NCBI GenBank assembly: GCA_037318855.1
Contig: CP134874.1
Span: 4,403,001 to 4,467,000, forward strand
Length of the DNA: 64,000 nucleotides
Reading direction: 5' to 3'
DNA from: Candidatus Sedimenticola sp. (ex Thyasira tokunagai)
GTDB lineage: Bacteria; Pseudomonadota; Gammaproteobacteria; Chromatiales; Chromatiaceae
Below, piece by piece: positions 18,005 through 28,200 of this stretch. Made by a program: the position numbers and the translations under genes. Below the pieces are notes generated by a model. The model saw only the letters and a list, made by a program, of their open reading frames with translations. It ran no database searches and was not told the DNA's origin. Each line of letters starts with the position of its first letter. Positions within the stretch are counted from its first letter, which is position 1.

Positions 18005-18135
18005 CTGAGTTGAGCTTGTGAAACCCGGGGTCATCAAATCCGTCACACTGTTGCGGCTGGCCCTCAACAGGCATGCGCTTCGTCCTATTCCAAGAGCTAC
18101 GGCGGGGCCCACTGGGTTTCGCAAGCTCAACCCAG
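18005..18135. repeat. Palindromic intergenic element (family D)
   Basis: Termini form a 22-base inverted repeat with two mismatches: CTGAGTTGAGCTTGTGAAAC at the left and the complement of GGGTTTCGCAAGCTCAACCC at the right, 131 bases overall. No coding content. It fills most of the 380-base gap between topA and the RND adaptor; the remainder (18136-18388) shows nothing recognisable apart from the region expected to hold the adaptor promoter. Confidence 0.75.
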
Positions 18136-18388
18136 ACCACTCACTGAAGGTGGAGGGGCTATAAAAAGTTGTCGTGAAAGTAACCACCTCTTCGGTATCC
18201 GCGACTACCGCCGATTGACCCATCGCAATGTAATCCCCTCCCTTTAGCAGTTAATCTCTCCGCTCGAAAAAACACAGCAACACACTGTTACATTTCATTA
18301 CTCACGGGACATCATGGGATGATGAACCATCAGCTATGATATGTACCAAACCCGTCGGCCCGAAAAAAATAACTGGAGCTCTTCCCCT

Positions 18389-19741
18389 ATGACCATGCCA
18401 AGAAAATGGGTCATCATCATCCCGGTAGTTATTGGTATTGCTGCCTTTGCCTTTCTCAAGAAGAACAAAATGGAGCCGCTACAGGAGCCGCTACAGGAGA
18501 AGGCCAAGCTGGTGAGGGTGATCACCCCACCGACCTTGGCGGTCATTCCAAAGGCAAAAGGGCACGGCACGGTACAGCCCAGTCGCAACTGGCAGGCGGT
18601 GGCGCAAGTTAAGGGAAAGATCATTGAGAAGCACCCACGGCTGCAGAAGGGTTCGATACTTGAAGCCGACACACTGATCCTGCGCATCGATCCAACTGAT
18701 TACGAACTGGCCGTCGCCCAGGCGGAGGCTGATATCCAGGCGACACGCGCCCAGCTGAGCGAGCAGGATGCCCGGGCGGCCAACAGTCGCGCCTCCCTGA
18801 AGATCGAAGAGGCAGCCCTTGCGCTCAACAACAAGGAGCTTCAGCGTAAACGCCAGCTGGTGGGCAAGGGGAGCGTCAGTCACTCGGACCTGGAGAGCCA
18901 GGAGCGCAGCCTGCTGGGTCAGCAGCAGGTCGTCCAGGCACAGAAGAACACCCTCAACCTGATACCGAGCCAGAAGGCGCTGCTTCAAGCCCAGCTGGCC
19001 CGCCACCAGGCGACGCTGGCCGCCGCCAGACGCAATCTGGCCAACACCAAGATCCGCCTCCCCTTCACCGGCCGCATCGCCGAGGTCAATGTTGAGCAGG
19101 AGCGCTACATCCGCGAAGGTGAGGTACTGGCCCGGGTGGATGGCATGGCCCGAGCAGAGATCGAGACCCAGATCCCCATCGAGCAGATGAGCCACCTGGT
19201 TCCCCATGGTACGACTGTAAATATTCTTAACCGGGGTGAGATGCCCACTCGGGAGAGAATGGGAATCAGCGCAAGGGTACAGCTTCAGGAGGGGGCTCTC
19301 TCCGCCGACTGGGACGCCCGCTTCGCCCGTTTCAGTAACACCCTTGACCCCAAGACCCGCACTATCGGCGTCATCGTCGAGGTCGATGAGCCCTACAGTC
19401 AGGTACTGCCGGGGAGCCGCCCGCCACTTATCAAGGGGCTGTTTGTTGAAGTCACCCTCACCGGCAAGCCCAGGCCCGGCAGCCCGGTGGTGCCCCGCTC
19501 GGCCCTTCATGACGGCCATATTCTTATTGCCGACGGCGAGAACCGCCTGCGAAAAAAAGCTGTCCAGATCACTCTGCTACAGCCTGAATACGCCGTTATC
19601 TCCGCCCCACTGGCAGAAGGTGAACAGCTGGTCATCTCGGATCTGACTCCCGCCATTGACGGCATGCTGCTTAAGCCACAAGTTGACGATCAGGCCCTGC
19701 AGCGCCTCACCCGCCTCACAGGCGGAGGTGATACCCAATGA
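18389..19741 (+). CDS. RND efflux periplasmic adaptor subunit
   Basis: A membrane-fusion protein of about 450 residues with one N-terminal membrane anchor (WVIIIPVVIGIAAFAFL). It has the first lipoyl half (HGTVQPSRNWQAVAQVKGKI), a long coiled-coil hairpin (residues about 120-210, rich in Q/A/L), the second lipoyl half (TKIRLPFTGRIAEVNVE) and beta-barrel regions. The ATG at 18389 is preferred over 18341 because CTGGAG lies ten bases upstream. Just after the anchor the residues EPLQEPLQE come from a 12-base tandem duplication. It overlaps the pump gene by four bases. No outer-membrane partner is adjacent; the TolC-like gene at 47738 is with another system. Confidence 0.92.
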   Translation: MTMPRKWVIIIPVVIGIAAFAFLKKNKMEPLQEPLQEKAKLVRVITPPTLAVIPKAKGHGTVQPSRNWQAVAQVKGKIIEKHPRLQKGSILEADTLILRIDPTDYELAVAQAEADIQATRAQLSEQDARAANSRASLKIEEAALALNNKELQRKRQLVGKGSVSHSDLESQERSLLGQQQVVQAQKNTLNLIPSQKALLQAQLARHQATLAAARRNLANTKIRLPFTGRIAEVNVEQERYIREGEVLARVDGMARAEIETQIPIEQMSHLVPHGTTVNILNRGEMPTRERMGISARVQLQEGALSADWDARFARFSNTLDPKTRTIGVIVEVDEPYSQVLPGSRPPLIKGLFVEVTLTGKPRPGSPVVPRSALHDGHILIADGENRLRKKAVQITLLQPEYAVISAPLAEGEQLVISDLTPAIDGMLLKPQVDDQALQRLTRLTGGGDTQ

Positions 19742-22700
19742 TCAGCTTCTTTGCCCGCCACCCCACCGCCGGCAACCTGCTGTTGCTCTTTCTGGCAGTG
19801 CTTGGGCTCTCCGCCCTGCCCGATCTGCAGCGCGAAACTTTTCCCGATTTTGCCGCCCAGCAGCTGCAGATCACCATCCCCTACCCCGGTGCCAGTGCTG
19901 AGGAGGTTGAAGAGGCGATCTGCCAGCGTCTGGAAGAGGCGGTGGACGGCATAGAGAATGTGGCGGAGATGAGCTGCGAGGGACGCGAGGGCGTTGCTCT
20001 CTCTGTGGTGGAGATGGAGGAGGGCGGCGACCTCGCCACCTTCAGTGATGACATCAAGTCTGAGGTTGATGCGATCAGCAATCTTCCTACGGAGAGTGAG
20101 CTGCCGGTAATCAAAGAGCTGGGGCGCACCGACAAGGTGGTGGCCATCGCCATCACCGGCCCCATGTCGACCGTCGACCTCAAGGCCTATGCCGAGCAGG
20201 TAAAGCGGCGACTGCTGGAGGAGCGACTGGTAGCCCAGGTGGATGTCAACGGCTTCTCTGACCATCAACTGCGTATTGAAGTGCCGGCCCGGGCACTGAG
20301 ACAGTACGGTCTCAGTATGTCGGATATCGCCAACACCATCCGTCGCCAGGGCATCGACCTGCCGGTGGGCTCTCTGGAGACCGCCGACCGTGATCTTTTG
20401 ATCCGCTTCACCGACCTTCGCCGCAGCGCCGGTGAGCTGGCGGATCTGGTAGTGATCAGCGCCGACTCCGGGGCCGAAATCCGTCTCGGCAGCATTGCTG
20501 AGATCAGCGACCGCTTTCAGCTCGATGAGGAGAAGATTCTCTTCAATGGCGAGCGTGCCGCCGTCTTGCAGCTGATCAAGAACAAGCAGCAGGACACCCT
20601 CAAAGTGATGGCCGGGGTCAACCGTTTCCTGGAGAGTGACCTGCGCCCCACCGCCCCTCATGGGGTGGAGTTCATCATCACACAGGATCGCTCCTCCATC
20701 GTCCAGGATCGCCTCAGCCTGTTGCTGAGAAACGGCGGCCAGGGACTGGTACTGGTGTTTCTGGTGATGGCGCTCTTCTTCCAGGTGCGGTTCGCTTTCT
20801 GGGTCGCCATGGGCCTGCCGGTCTCCTTTCTCGGCGCCCTCTTCTTTATGAGCCTGCTCGGCCTGACCATCAACATGATCACCATGGTGGCGCTACTGAT
20901 CGCCATCGGCCTGTTGATGGATGACGCCATCGTTATTGCTGAAAATATCGCCACCCATCTGCGGCGGGGCAAAAGCGCCATGAAGGCCGCCATTGACGGC
21001 ACAAAGCAGGTCTCACCCGGAGTAATCGCCTCTTTTCTCACCACCGTCTCGGTATTTGGCCCCCTCGCCTTTCTCTCCGGTCACATGGGCAAAGTGCTGC
21101 AGTTTATCCCCATGGTGCTGCTGCTGGTGATATCGGTGAGTCTGATAGAAGCGTTCATGATCCTCCCCCATCACCTGGCCCACTCCCTCAAACACCAAGA
21201 AAACAAGCAGAGCCGCTTCCGCCAAGGCTTTGATCGGCAGCTGATGAATTTTCGCGACAACACCCTTGGCCATATGGTCGATTTTGCCGTCCACAACCGC
21301 TACTGGTTTATCGGCATGGTAATCGCCCTCTTCCTGTTGAGTGTCGGCATGCTGGTGGGAGGAAAGCTAAAATTTCAGTCCTTCCCAGACATTGAGGGTG
21401 ACATCATCGAGGCGCGTATCCTGCTACCTCAAGGCACACCCCTCTCCCGTACCGAAGCCGTAGTGGAGCGTGTCAGCCGCGCCATAAGGCAGGTGGACGA
21501 TGAGTTCACATCACAGCAGGCAGGCGGCAAACATCTGGTGCGCAATATTCAGGCACGCTTCAACAGCAATGCCGATGCCAATGAGTCCGGGCCTCACCTC
21601 GCCACGGTAACCATCGATCTGCTCACTGCAGAAGAGCGCAGCGGCAGCCTCGATGAGGTCATCAACCGCTGGCGTACTCTCAGTGGCGAGATCCCCGACT
21701 TGGTCGCTCTCAACTTCAAGGAGCCGACCATGGGGCCCGGCGGCCTCGATATGGAAATTCGTCTTACCGGCCCCGATCTTGATCAGCTCAAACAGGCCTC
21801 ACTGGAACTGCAGGAGTGGCTTTCCCGCTACCGCGGCACCTTCAATCTCTCCGACAATCTGCGGCCTGGAAAACCGGAACTGCGCCTGAAACTGCGTGAC
21901 GGTGCACTGGCTCTGGGGCTGGACGCCTCCACCATTGCCAATCAACTGCGCGCCGCCTTCTACGGCACCACCGCTAACGAGATCCAGGTGGGGCCGGAGT
22001 CCTATGAGATTGATGTTCAGCTGGCTGCGGTGGATCGCTCCACCCTGACTGACATCGAGACCTTTCGCATCACCACAGCCAAGGGCGATCAGGTCCCCCT
22101 CAGTGCTGTCGCTATGATCGAGCACGATCGCGGTTTCTCCCGTATCCAGCGCATCAACGGTATCCGTACCGTCACCATCACTGGTGATGTCGATACCCGC
22201 ATCGCCAATGCCAAAGAGGTTGTCGACCACACCCGGGATAACTTCCTGCCAAAGCTGCTGGAGCGCTACCCCGGTATCAAGGCCGGCATTGAGGGGCAGT
22301 CAAAGCAGACGGCAAAGACCGGCAGCTCGATGTTACGCAGCTTCGGCATCGGCCTGGTCGGCATCTTTATCCTCCTCAGTTTTCAGTTCCGCAGCTATAT
22401 CGAGCCTCTGGTGGTGATGGCCGTAATCCCCATGGCGCTGATCGGCGTCATCTGGGGCCACCTGTTGATGGGGCTTGATTTCACCATGCCCAGCATCATC
22501 GGCTTTACCTCCCTTGCCGGCATCGTTGTCAACGACTCGATCCTGTTGGTGGAGTTCCTCAAGCTGCGGGTGCGGGAGGGGCACAACACCGTCGAAGCGG
22601 CAAAGCTCGCCAGTCGTGAGCGTTTTCGTGCGGTGCTGCTCACCTCCATCACCACCATGGCGGGACTGACGCCACTGCTAATGGAGAAGAGTATGCAGGC

Positions 22701-22851
22701 CCAGGTGCTGATTCCACTCGCCACCAGCATCGTCTTCGGACTCCTTGCCACAACGGTTCTGGTACTGCTGGTGGTGCCCGCCATGTTCAGTATCCTTCAC
22801 GATTTCGGCTTCTCAGAGAGCGCCCGCTTGGCCGCCGAAAAGGAGGGGTGA
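19738..22851 (+). CDS. RND efflux pump inner-membrane transporter
   Basis: A 1037-residue proton-driven pump of the AcrB/HAE-RND superfamily. It has the twofold arrangement: TM1, large periplasmic loop, TM2-6 (LVLVFLVMALFFQVRFAFWVA...), second loop and TM8-12. The proton-relay aspartate pair is in IGLLMDDAIVIAENIA (TM4). The conserved N-terminal periplasmic motif PGASAEEVEEAICQRLEEAV is present. The sequence is more like the MexB/CzcA-distant 'efflux RND permease' group than true AcrB, so the substrate cannot be named. It is translationally coupled to the adaptor (ATGA overlap). Confidence 0.94.
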   Translation: MISFFARHPTAGNLLLLFLAVLGLSALPDLQRETFPDFAAQQLQITIPYPGASAEEVEEAICQRLEEAVDGIENVAEMSCEGREGVALSVVEMEEGGDLATFSDDIKSEVDAISNLPTESELPVIKELGRTDKVVAIAITGPMSTVDLKAYAEQVKRRLLEERLVAQVDVNGFSDHQLRIEVPARALRQYGLSMSDIANTIRRQGIDLPVGSLETADRDLLIRFTDLRRSAGELADLVVISADSGAEIRLGSIAEISDRFQLDEEKILFNGERAAVLQLIKNKQQDTLKVMAGVNRFLESDLRPTAPHGVEFIITQDRSSIVQDRLSLLLRNGGQGLVLVFLVMALFFQVRFAFWVAMGLPVSFLGALFFMSLLGLTINMITMVALLIAIGLLMDDAIVIAENIATHLRRGKSAMKAAIDGTKQVSPGVIASFLTTVSVFGPLAFLSGHMGKVLQFIPMVLLLVISVSLIEAFMILPHHLAHSLKHQENKQSRFRQGFDRQLMNFRDNTLGHMVDFAVHNRYWFIGMVIALFLLSVGMLVGGKLKFQSFPDIEGDIIEARILLPQGTPLSRTEAVVERVSRAIRQVDDEFTSQQAGGKHLVRNIQARFNSNADANESGPHLATVTIDLLTAEERSGSLDEVINRWRTLSGEIPDLVALNFKEPTMGPGGLDMEIRLTGPDLDQLKQASLELQEWLSRYRGTFNLSDNLRPGKPELRLKLRDGALALGLDASTIANQLRAAFYGTTANEIQVGPESYEIDVQLAAVDRSTLTDIETFRITTAKGDQVPLSAVAMIEHDRGFSRIQRINGIRTVTITGDVDTRIANAKEVVDHTRDNFLPKLLERYPGIKAGIEGQSKQTAKTGSSMLRSFGIGLVGIFILLSFQFRSYIEPLVVMAVIPMALIGVIWGHLLMGLDFTMPSIIGFTSLAGIVVNDSILLVEFLKLRVREGHNTVEAAKLASRERFRAVLLTSITTMAGLTPLLMEKSMQAQVLIPLATSIVFGLLATTVLVLLVVPAMFSILHDFGFSESARLAAEKEG

Positions 22852-23003
22852 GAGGCGAGCACCAGAGCGGGGCTGTCCCTCTGCTATTCCATGCGAATAC
22901 GCCTATGCTTGATACAGAGAAGTATCCAATGGTTTGAATAATGCGGCGACTAGTGGTCCAACCCAAGGCAGGCCAGCGCTACGAGAAATGGCGAGGTGCC
23001 TTC

Positions 23004-24176
23004 ATGCGGATACGACTCCGGCTCGGAGCCCTGTTTGGTGCCCTGATACTGATCACCTTCATGACACTAAATCTCTCCCGTTATCCAGAGATCGAGCAGA
23101 CCTGGCTCAATACCAATCTGATCCAGAGTGTTGCCCTTCTTCTTTGCGCCATCCTGCTCTTCTCGCCCTCCATAAGGCGTGAGCAGGATGCCGCTTTCGT
23201 CTTGCTCTCCTGGTCGTTCACCCTGATCCCCATCTACTGGTTCCATGTGGGCGAACACATACTCAAGGTCGACTTTGTCACCTGGACGCTGGTATTTCTC
23301 GCCCAGGCGACTTTGATGCCAGTGAAATGGCACCTGCATGCCCTATCCCAGTTGGGTGTGTTTGCCCTGCTGCTGGTGATCAGCTTAGTTTCCGATCACC
23401 CTTTGAATTCCAGCATCCTCGGAAATGACTTTCCGTTCCTCTTCACCTGGCTGCTCTGGTTCTGTGTGATCTGTGACATCGCGGTCTACCTGCACGAGCG
23501 ACTGCTGTACAACAATTTCATCACCCTCAAGAATCTGCAGACTGAACGAGCCCAATCCGAACACCTGCTGCTAAACATCTTCCCCGAACCCATAAGTCGC
23601 CTGCTCAAGAAGGAGAAACAACAGGTAGCCGAATACTATCCAGAGGCATCCATCCTGTTTGCCGATCTCGTAGGATTCACCAACATGTGTGACAAGTGCC
23701 CACCTGGCCAGGTAGTCACTCTGCTCAACGATCTGTTCACTGAGTTTGACGAACTGGCCCTGGATATGGGACTAGAAAAGATCAAGACCATCGGTGATGC
23801 ATATATGGCGGCCTCCGGTGTACCCACTGTCTGTGATGACCACTTGGAACGGGTAGCAGACTTTGCCTTAGCCCTGCGTAACCGCCTGGATGAATACAAC
23901 AAGGACCACAGCGAACAATTACTGTTACGCATCGGCATCCATAGCGGTCCCGTGGTAGCCGGTGTGATCGGCAGCTGGAAGTTCTCCTACGATCTTTGGG
24001 GGGACACTGTGAACACCGCCAGCCGGATGGAGTCGCAGGGTGTTGTAGGCCAGATCCAGGTAACTGACACTGTCTACCGGCAACTGCAGGAAAAGTTTCT
24101 GTTCGAGAACCGTGGCGAAATTCAGATTAAGGGCAAGGGGATGCTGAATGTGTACCTATTAAAGAGCCGTCGATAG
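23004..24176 (+). CDS. Membrane-bound class III adenylate cyclase
   Basis: A 390-residue protein with five or six N-terminal membrane segments (residues 5-190) and a C-terminal class III cyclase domain (about 225-390). Metal-binding aspartates are in FADLVGFT and GDAYMAASG. The substrate-specifying Lys (EKIKTIGD) and Asp (YDLWGDTVN) match adenylate rather than guanylate cyclases, and the transition-state Asn/Arg pair is in VNTASRME. The start at 23004 is chosen for the GCGAGG site eight bases upstream; an in-frame ATG at 22941 lacks one. It makes cAMP, presumably in response to a membrane signal, and opens a run of nucleotide-signalling genes. Confidence 0.9.
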   Translation: MRIRLRLGALFGALILITFMTLNLSRYPEIEQTWLNTNLIQSVALLLCAILLFSPSIRREQDAAFVLLSWSFTLIPIYWFHVGEHILKVDFVTWTLVFLAQATLMPVKWHLHALSQLGVFALLLVISLVSDHPLNSSILGNDFPFLFTWLLWFCVICDIAVYLHERLLYNNFITLKNLQTERAQSEHLLLNIFPEPISRLLKKEKQQVAEYYPEASILFADLVGFTNMCDKCPPGQVVTLLNDLFTEFDELALDMGLEKIKTIGDAYMAASGVPTVCDDHLERVADFALALRNRLDEYNKDHSEQLLLRIGIHSGPVVAGVIGSWKFSYDLWGDTVNTASRMESQGVVGQIQVTDTVYRQLQEKFLFENRGEIQIKGKGMLNVYLLKSRR

Positions 24177-24182
24177 TCTTAG

Positions 24183-24209
24183 CCCTGTAGATCCCTCTGT
24201 TCTACAGGG
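24183..24209 (+). terminator. Hairpin after the adenylate cyclase
   Basis: A perfect nine-base inverted repeat (CCCTGTAGA / TCTACAGGG, nine-base loop) begins six bases after the stop. There is no T-run, so termination strength is uncertain. Confidence 0.5.
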
Positions 24210-24356
24210 TACAGAGTGAGCTCTGATTCCTGCGAGGATCAGCCAATTTCCATTTGTTAACAAATATAGATATAAATCTGTACTATCGAATGACAAAACG
24301 AAATCTGATTACTCTCGATGCTCAGCCATTGGTAGAAGAAAATGAGTCAGTATTTG

Positions 24357-24505
24357 CCGCAAATAAACGCGTATGAACGCAAATATTTGAAATACTCCCC
24401 ATATGAAAAAGCGTCTGAACATACCCTTGGTGGTTATTTAAGCTCAATGCCCAAACAATTTACCTGTGAAGAGCTATATTCGCGTTTATTCGCGTTCATT
24501 TCCGG
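24357..24505. repeat. Imperfect inverted repeat in the intergenic gap
   Basis: The arms CCGCAAATAAACGCGTATGA and the complement of TATTCGCGTTTATTCGCGTT lie about 120 bases apart. Motifs of this kind (CGCGTTTATTCGCGTTCATT) recur in many bacterial intergenic regions. The rest of the 24210-24552 gap is AT-rich and holds no gene I can support. Confidence 0.5.
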
Positions 24506-24552
24506 CTGAGTTTCAGGAGTAATCAGGAAACGAAAAGAGAAGATGGAGGTCC

Positions 24553-24867
24553 TCAAAAACCAGGGAGTGACATGCCCATCCACCAAGCAAGAAAGAAGTT
24601 GCCCAGAAACAGCATCGTCGGCGGCAGGAAGATGACCAGAATCAGTAGAGCAGCGTTACGACCCCGCTCCTTCCAAAGGGTATGAAACAGTCCCGCAAAA
24701 CCGAATTGCATCCACAACAGGCTCATCATTACGATGAGATCGTAAAGGTGATCAGGTCGGCCGGTACGCAGGTATTCCAGCGACACGACCAGGCTGAGCG
24801 TCAGCCACACGGATGCACCAAAGATCCACGGACGAAGAATGTGCATTTCTCTCGAAAACAAGGTCAT
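24553..24867 (-). CDS. Small membrane protein of unknown function
   Basis: A 104-residue protein with three hydrophobic segments (PWIFGASVWLTLSLVVSLEYL; LIVMMSLLWMQFGFAGLFHTL; AALLILVIFLPPTMLFLGNFF). The family is not recognised. It lies 21 bases after another small membrane gene on the same strand, so the two probably form an operon. Codon use looks ordinary. The ATG is preceded by a purine-rich GGGAGGGGGGTGACAAGGG stretch that may serve as the RBS. Confidence 0.6.
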   Translation of the reverse strand: MTLFSREMHILRPWIFGASVWLTLSLVVSLEYLRTGRPDHLYDLIVMMSLLWMQFGFAGLFHTLWKERGRNAALLILVIFLPPTMLFLGNFFLAWWMGMSLPGF

Positions 24868-24888
24868 CCCTTGTCACCCCCCCTCCCA

Positions 24889-25161
24889 CTATATATTTAT
24901 GAGAGCGTACACCAGGAGTATGGCACCAACAGCGGCAGTTATCCGGTTGACCAGAGATGCCACATAGGCCGGATCGCGCAAAGAGCGGGCACTTTGGCGG
25001 CTACTACAGCCGTCCAGGACGCATCCGAACTGGGAGCTGAGCAGATTGACGAAGGCCACCAGAGCCGCGAATCCGAACAGCAAGGGGATATCCATGCGAT
25101 GTATCAGCACCACAGCGATTACGCAGACGATAAACATCAAACGCTTCGGTATGCCTCGCAA
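24889..25161 (-). CDS. Small membrane protein of unknown function, TTG start
   Basis: A 90-residue protein with two or three hydrophobic segments (RLMFIVCVIAVVLIH; IPLLFGFAALVAFVNLLS; RITAAVGAILLVYALINI) and a central CVLDGCSSRQSARS containing two cysteines. The TTG at 25161 is preferred because GAGAGGGGG lies just upstream; an ATG at 25137 is the alternative. It sits 69 bases after the large c-di-GMP regulator on the same strand. No family was recognised. Confidence 0.55.
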   Translation of the reverse strand: MRGIPKRLMFIVCVIAVVLIHRMDIPLLFGFAALVAFVNLLSSQFGCVLDGCSSRQSARSLRDPAYVASLVNRITAAVGAILLVYALINI

Positions 25162-25230
25162 TATTCACCCCCTCTCACCCGGATTTCCGAATTCATTCTC
25201 CAATGATCCGCCAATACACCCGCCGCTAAT

Positions 25231-28200
25231 TTAATGTGCTGATGAGACAGCCTTGATGAGCGCTTCAAACTCTTTAGCGGGTAGCGGTCGGCTATAGAGG
25301 TAGCCCTGCACCTCGTCACAGCCCCCTTCTTTTAAAAATCCCTCTTGCACCTTGGTCTCAACACCTTCCGCTACAATCTCAAGCTGCAAGCTATGACCGA
25401 GGGCCAGTATGGCCCTGGATATCGCTTCATCATTCGGGTCCTCAGGTATGTCCTTGATAAAAGAGCGGTCGATCTTGAGTTTGTGTATCGGTAACTGCTT
25501 CAAATAACTCAAGGAGGAGTAGCCGGTGCCGAAATCATCTACCGCCAAGTGCACACCCATCATCTTCAGCTCAGCCAGGGACTTGATGGCAGACTCCGCT
25601 TCCCGCATGATGCAGGACTCCGTGATCTCCAACTCCAAGTGCTGGGGCTGAAGCCCGGTCTCTTCAAGTATCTCTCTAACGATTGAGACCAGGTCCGAAC
25701 GCTCCACCTGCTGCCCTGAAACATTGACACTGATCCGCTCGATATCCAAACCTTCCTGGAGCCAGTGGCTCATCTGCCGGCTGGATTCACGCAGCACCCA
25801 ATCTCCCAGCGGAAGAATCAGGCCACACGCCTCGGCGGCAGGAATAAAGTTGTCGGGATGTATCAGCCCTTTCTCCGGGTGCTGCCAGCGTACCAGGGCT
25901 TCGGCGCCGACCAGTTTTCCCGATAGCAACGAATATTGCGGCTGATAGTAAACAACCAACTGGTTCTGCTCCAGCGCCTGGCGAAGACCGCGCTCCAGTA
26001 CCACACGCTCCATTGCGCTGACGGTCAACTCCTCAGTATAGAAGCAGTAGCTGCCCCTTCCCCGGTCCTTGGCTCGGTACATTGCTGCATCAGCGTTCTT
26101 AATCAGCATATCGCCGTCGGTACCATCATTGGGGCTGATGCTGATGCCGACACTGGCAGCCACATACAACTCCTGACCGTTGATATGGAAAGGTTGACGC
26201 AAGTCATGCAGCAATTTCTCGGCAATCGTCGCGGCTGTCTGCATATCACCGACCTGTTCTAACAGCAGGATGAATTCATCGCCACCCAGACGGGCGACGG
26301 TATCTTCCTTCCGTATGGTGGCCGCAAGGCGTTTTGCGACCCGCTGCAGTAACAGATCGCCTGTCGGATGGCCAAAGCTGTCATTGATATTTTTAAAGAG
26401 ATCGAGATCCAAAAACAGCACGGCGATCTGTTCGCCAATACGCTCGACGCGCTCAAGGCTATGTTCGAGCAGGACGCTAAACATCAAACGATTGGGCAGG
26501 TTGGTCAAGGGATCGTGATGGGCCAGGTGAAAGAGGCGCTCCTCGGACTGTTTCATGGCCGTGATGTCTGAAAAGACAGCGACATAACGGTTTACTTCGC
26601 CCTGCTCACCCTTAACGGAACTGATATTCAGCCACTCAGGATAGACTTCGCCGTTCTTACGTCGGTTCCAAACCTCGCCGCTCCAGTGGCCATCCTTATG
26701 TATGGCAGACCACATGGTTGCGTAGAACGCGCTGTCATGGCGTTCTGACCGCAACATGCTGGGTTTCTGGCCCAACGCCTCATCTTCCTTATAGCCGGTG
26801 ATGGTGGTGAAGGCCTTGTTGACCGCGAGGATGGTGCCATCCACAGTGACAACCATGACGCCTTCCAGGGTGCTTTCAAAGACGGCTGCCGCTAGTCGAA
26901 GCTCCTCGTCTGTATTGACCTGTGTCGTCACGTCAGCGGCAGTCCCCCGATAGCCTAGAAAACCTCCTTTGTCATCAAATATCGGGATGCCGCTCATTCT
27001 TGAGCATATGCGCCGTCCGTCCTCGGCAAAATGCCAAAACTGGAAGTTCTTGAAAGGGCGTCGCTCTTCCAATCCCTGTAGATGTCGGCTCCAGTTGGCA
27101 TCGTTCGGGTCAAAAGCAGTCAACTCCTCGCAGCGTTTACCGATAATGAGCTCCGGAGAAACGCCTGTTGAATCAGCAAAGTGATCAGAGAGAAAAGTAA
27201 ATCGCCGGTCGGGGTCGCTTTCCCAGAACCAGTCGGAAGCGGATGCGGCAAAATCCTTAAACCTCTGCTCGCTCTCCTCCAGCTCAGCTTCAGCCTCGTC
27301 ACGTCTCCGGCGTGCGCGCAATGCATGAACGCCATAGGACAGGTCCTCTGCCAGATTCTCCAGTAGCTGCACCTCTTCCGAATCGAAGGCATCGGTATCT
27401 TCGGCATAGATAAACAGCGCACCGCAGGCATTACCATTCGCTGTGAGGGGAAAAGCAGTAACCGATCTGTAGCCCTGTGCAAAGGCTACCTCACACCAGG
27501 GTTGGAATAGTTCATCGGTGCGCACGTCTCTGATGATCACCGGCTTACCCGTGCGGATGGCTCTGCCGCCCGGCCCCTGACCACGAGGCGTGTCGGCCCA
27601 TGTCAGCTGGGCTTTGCGCACATAGCCGATGCTGTCTCCCGCCACGGCAACCGGCTCAACGGTTTTCTCTTCATCGTCTTTGGCGCAGCCCACCCAGGCC
27701 ACGCGATAACCACCGGTAGCAACAATATGATCACAAAACTCATTCAGTAACTGCTCTTCACTCTGGGCGCGGATCAGCGATTTGTTGCAGCGGCTTAGCA
27801 TTTCATAGGTACGATTTAAACGGCCAAGCTTGCGCTCCCTGCGCTGCTGTTCAGTCACATCCTGTACGATGCCGAACATACTGGTCGGCCTGCCGTTATT
27901 ATCGCGTACCAGCTCAGCTTTCGCGGAGATATGGCGGATATCCCCGTGGGGCTTCACTATGCGGTAATGTACATCGTAATCTTCCAGCCCAGAGATCGCT
28001 GCGTTGAAGGATTGCTCCCAACAATCCCTGTCTTCAGGATGGATCTGGTTGTACATGAGGTCAGGGCTGTGATCGCCACCTTCTGAAAAGCCAAAAATCT
28101 CCATGGCAGAGCTGGATAGGGCGCAGTGGCGACTCTCCACATCCAGCTCCCACTTGCCGAGCACAGCAATCTCCTGTGCCTTTCTGAGTTGCGCCTCTCT

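Noticed and set aside
19690..20661. A 323-codon minus-strand frame opposite the RND pump
   Set aside because: It lies antisense to conserved RND sequence and shows no family features.
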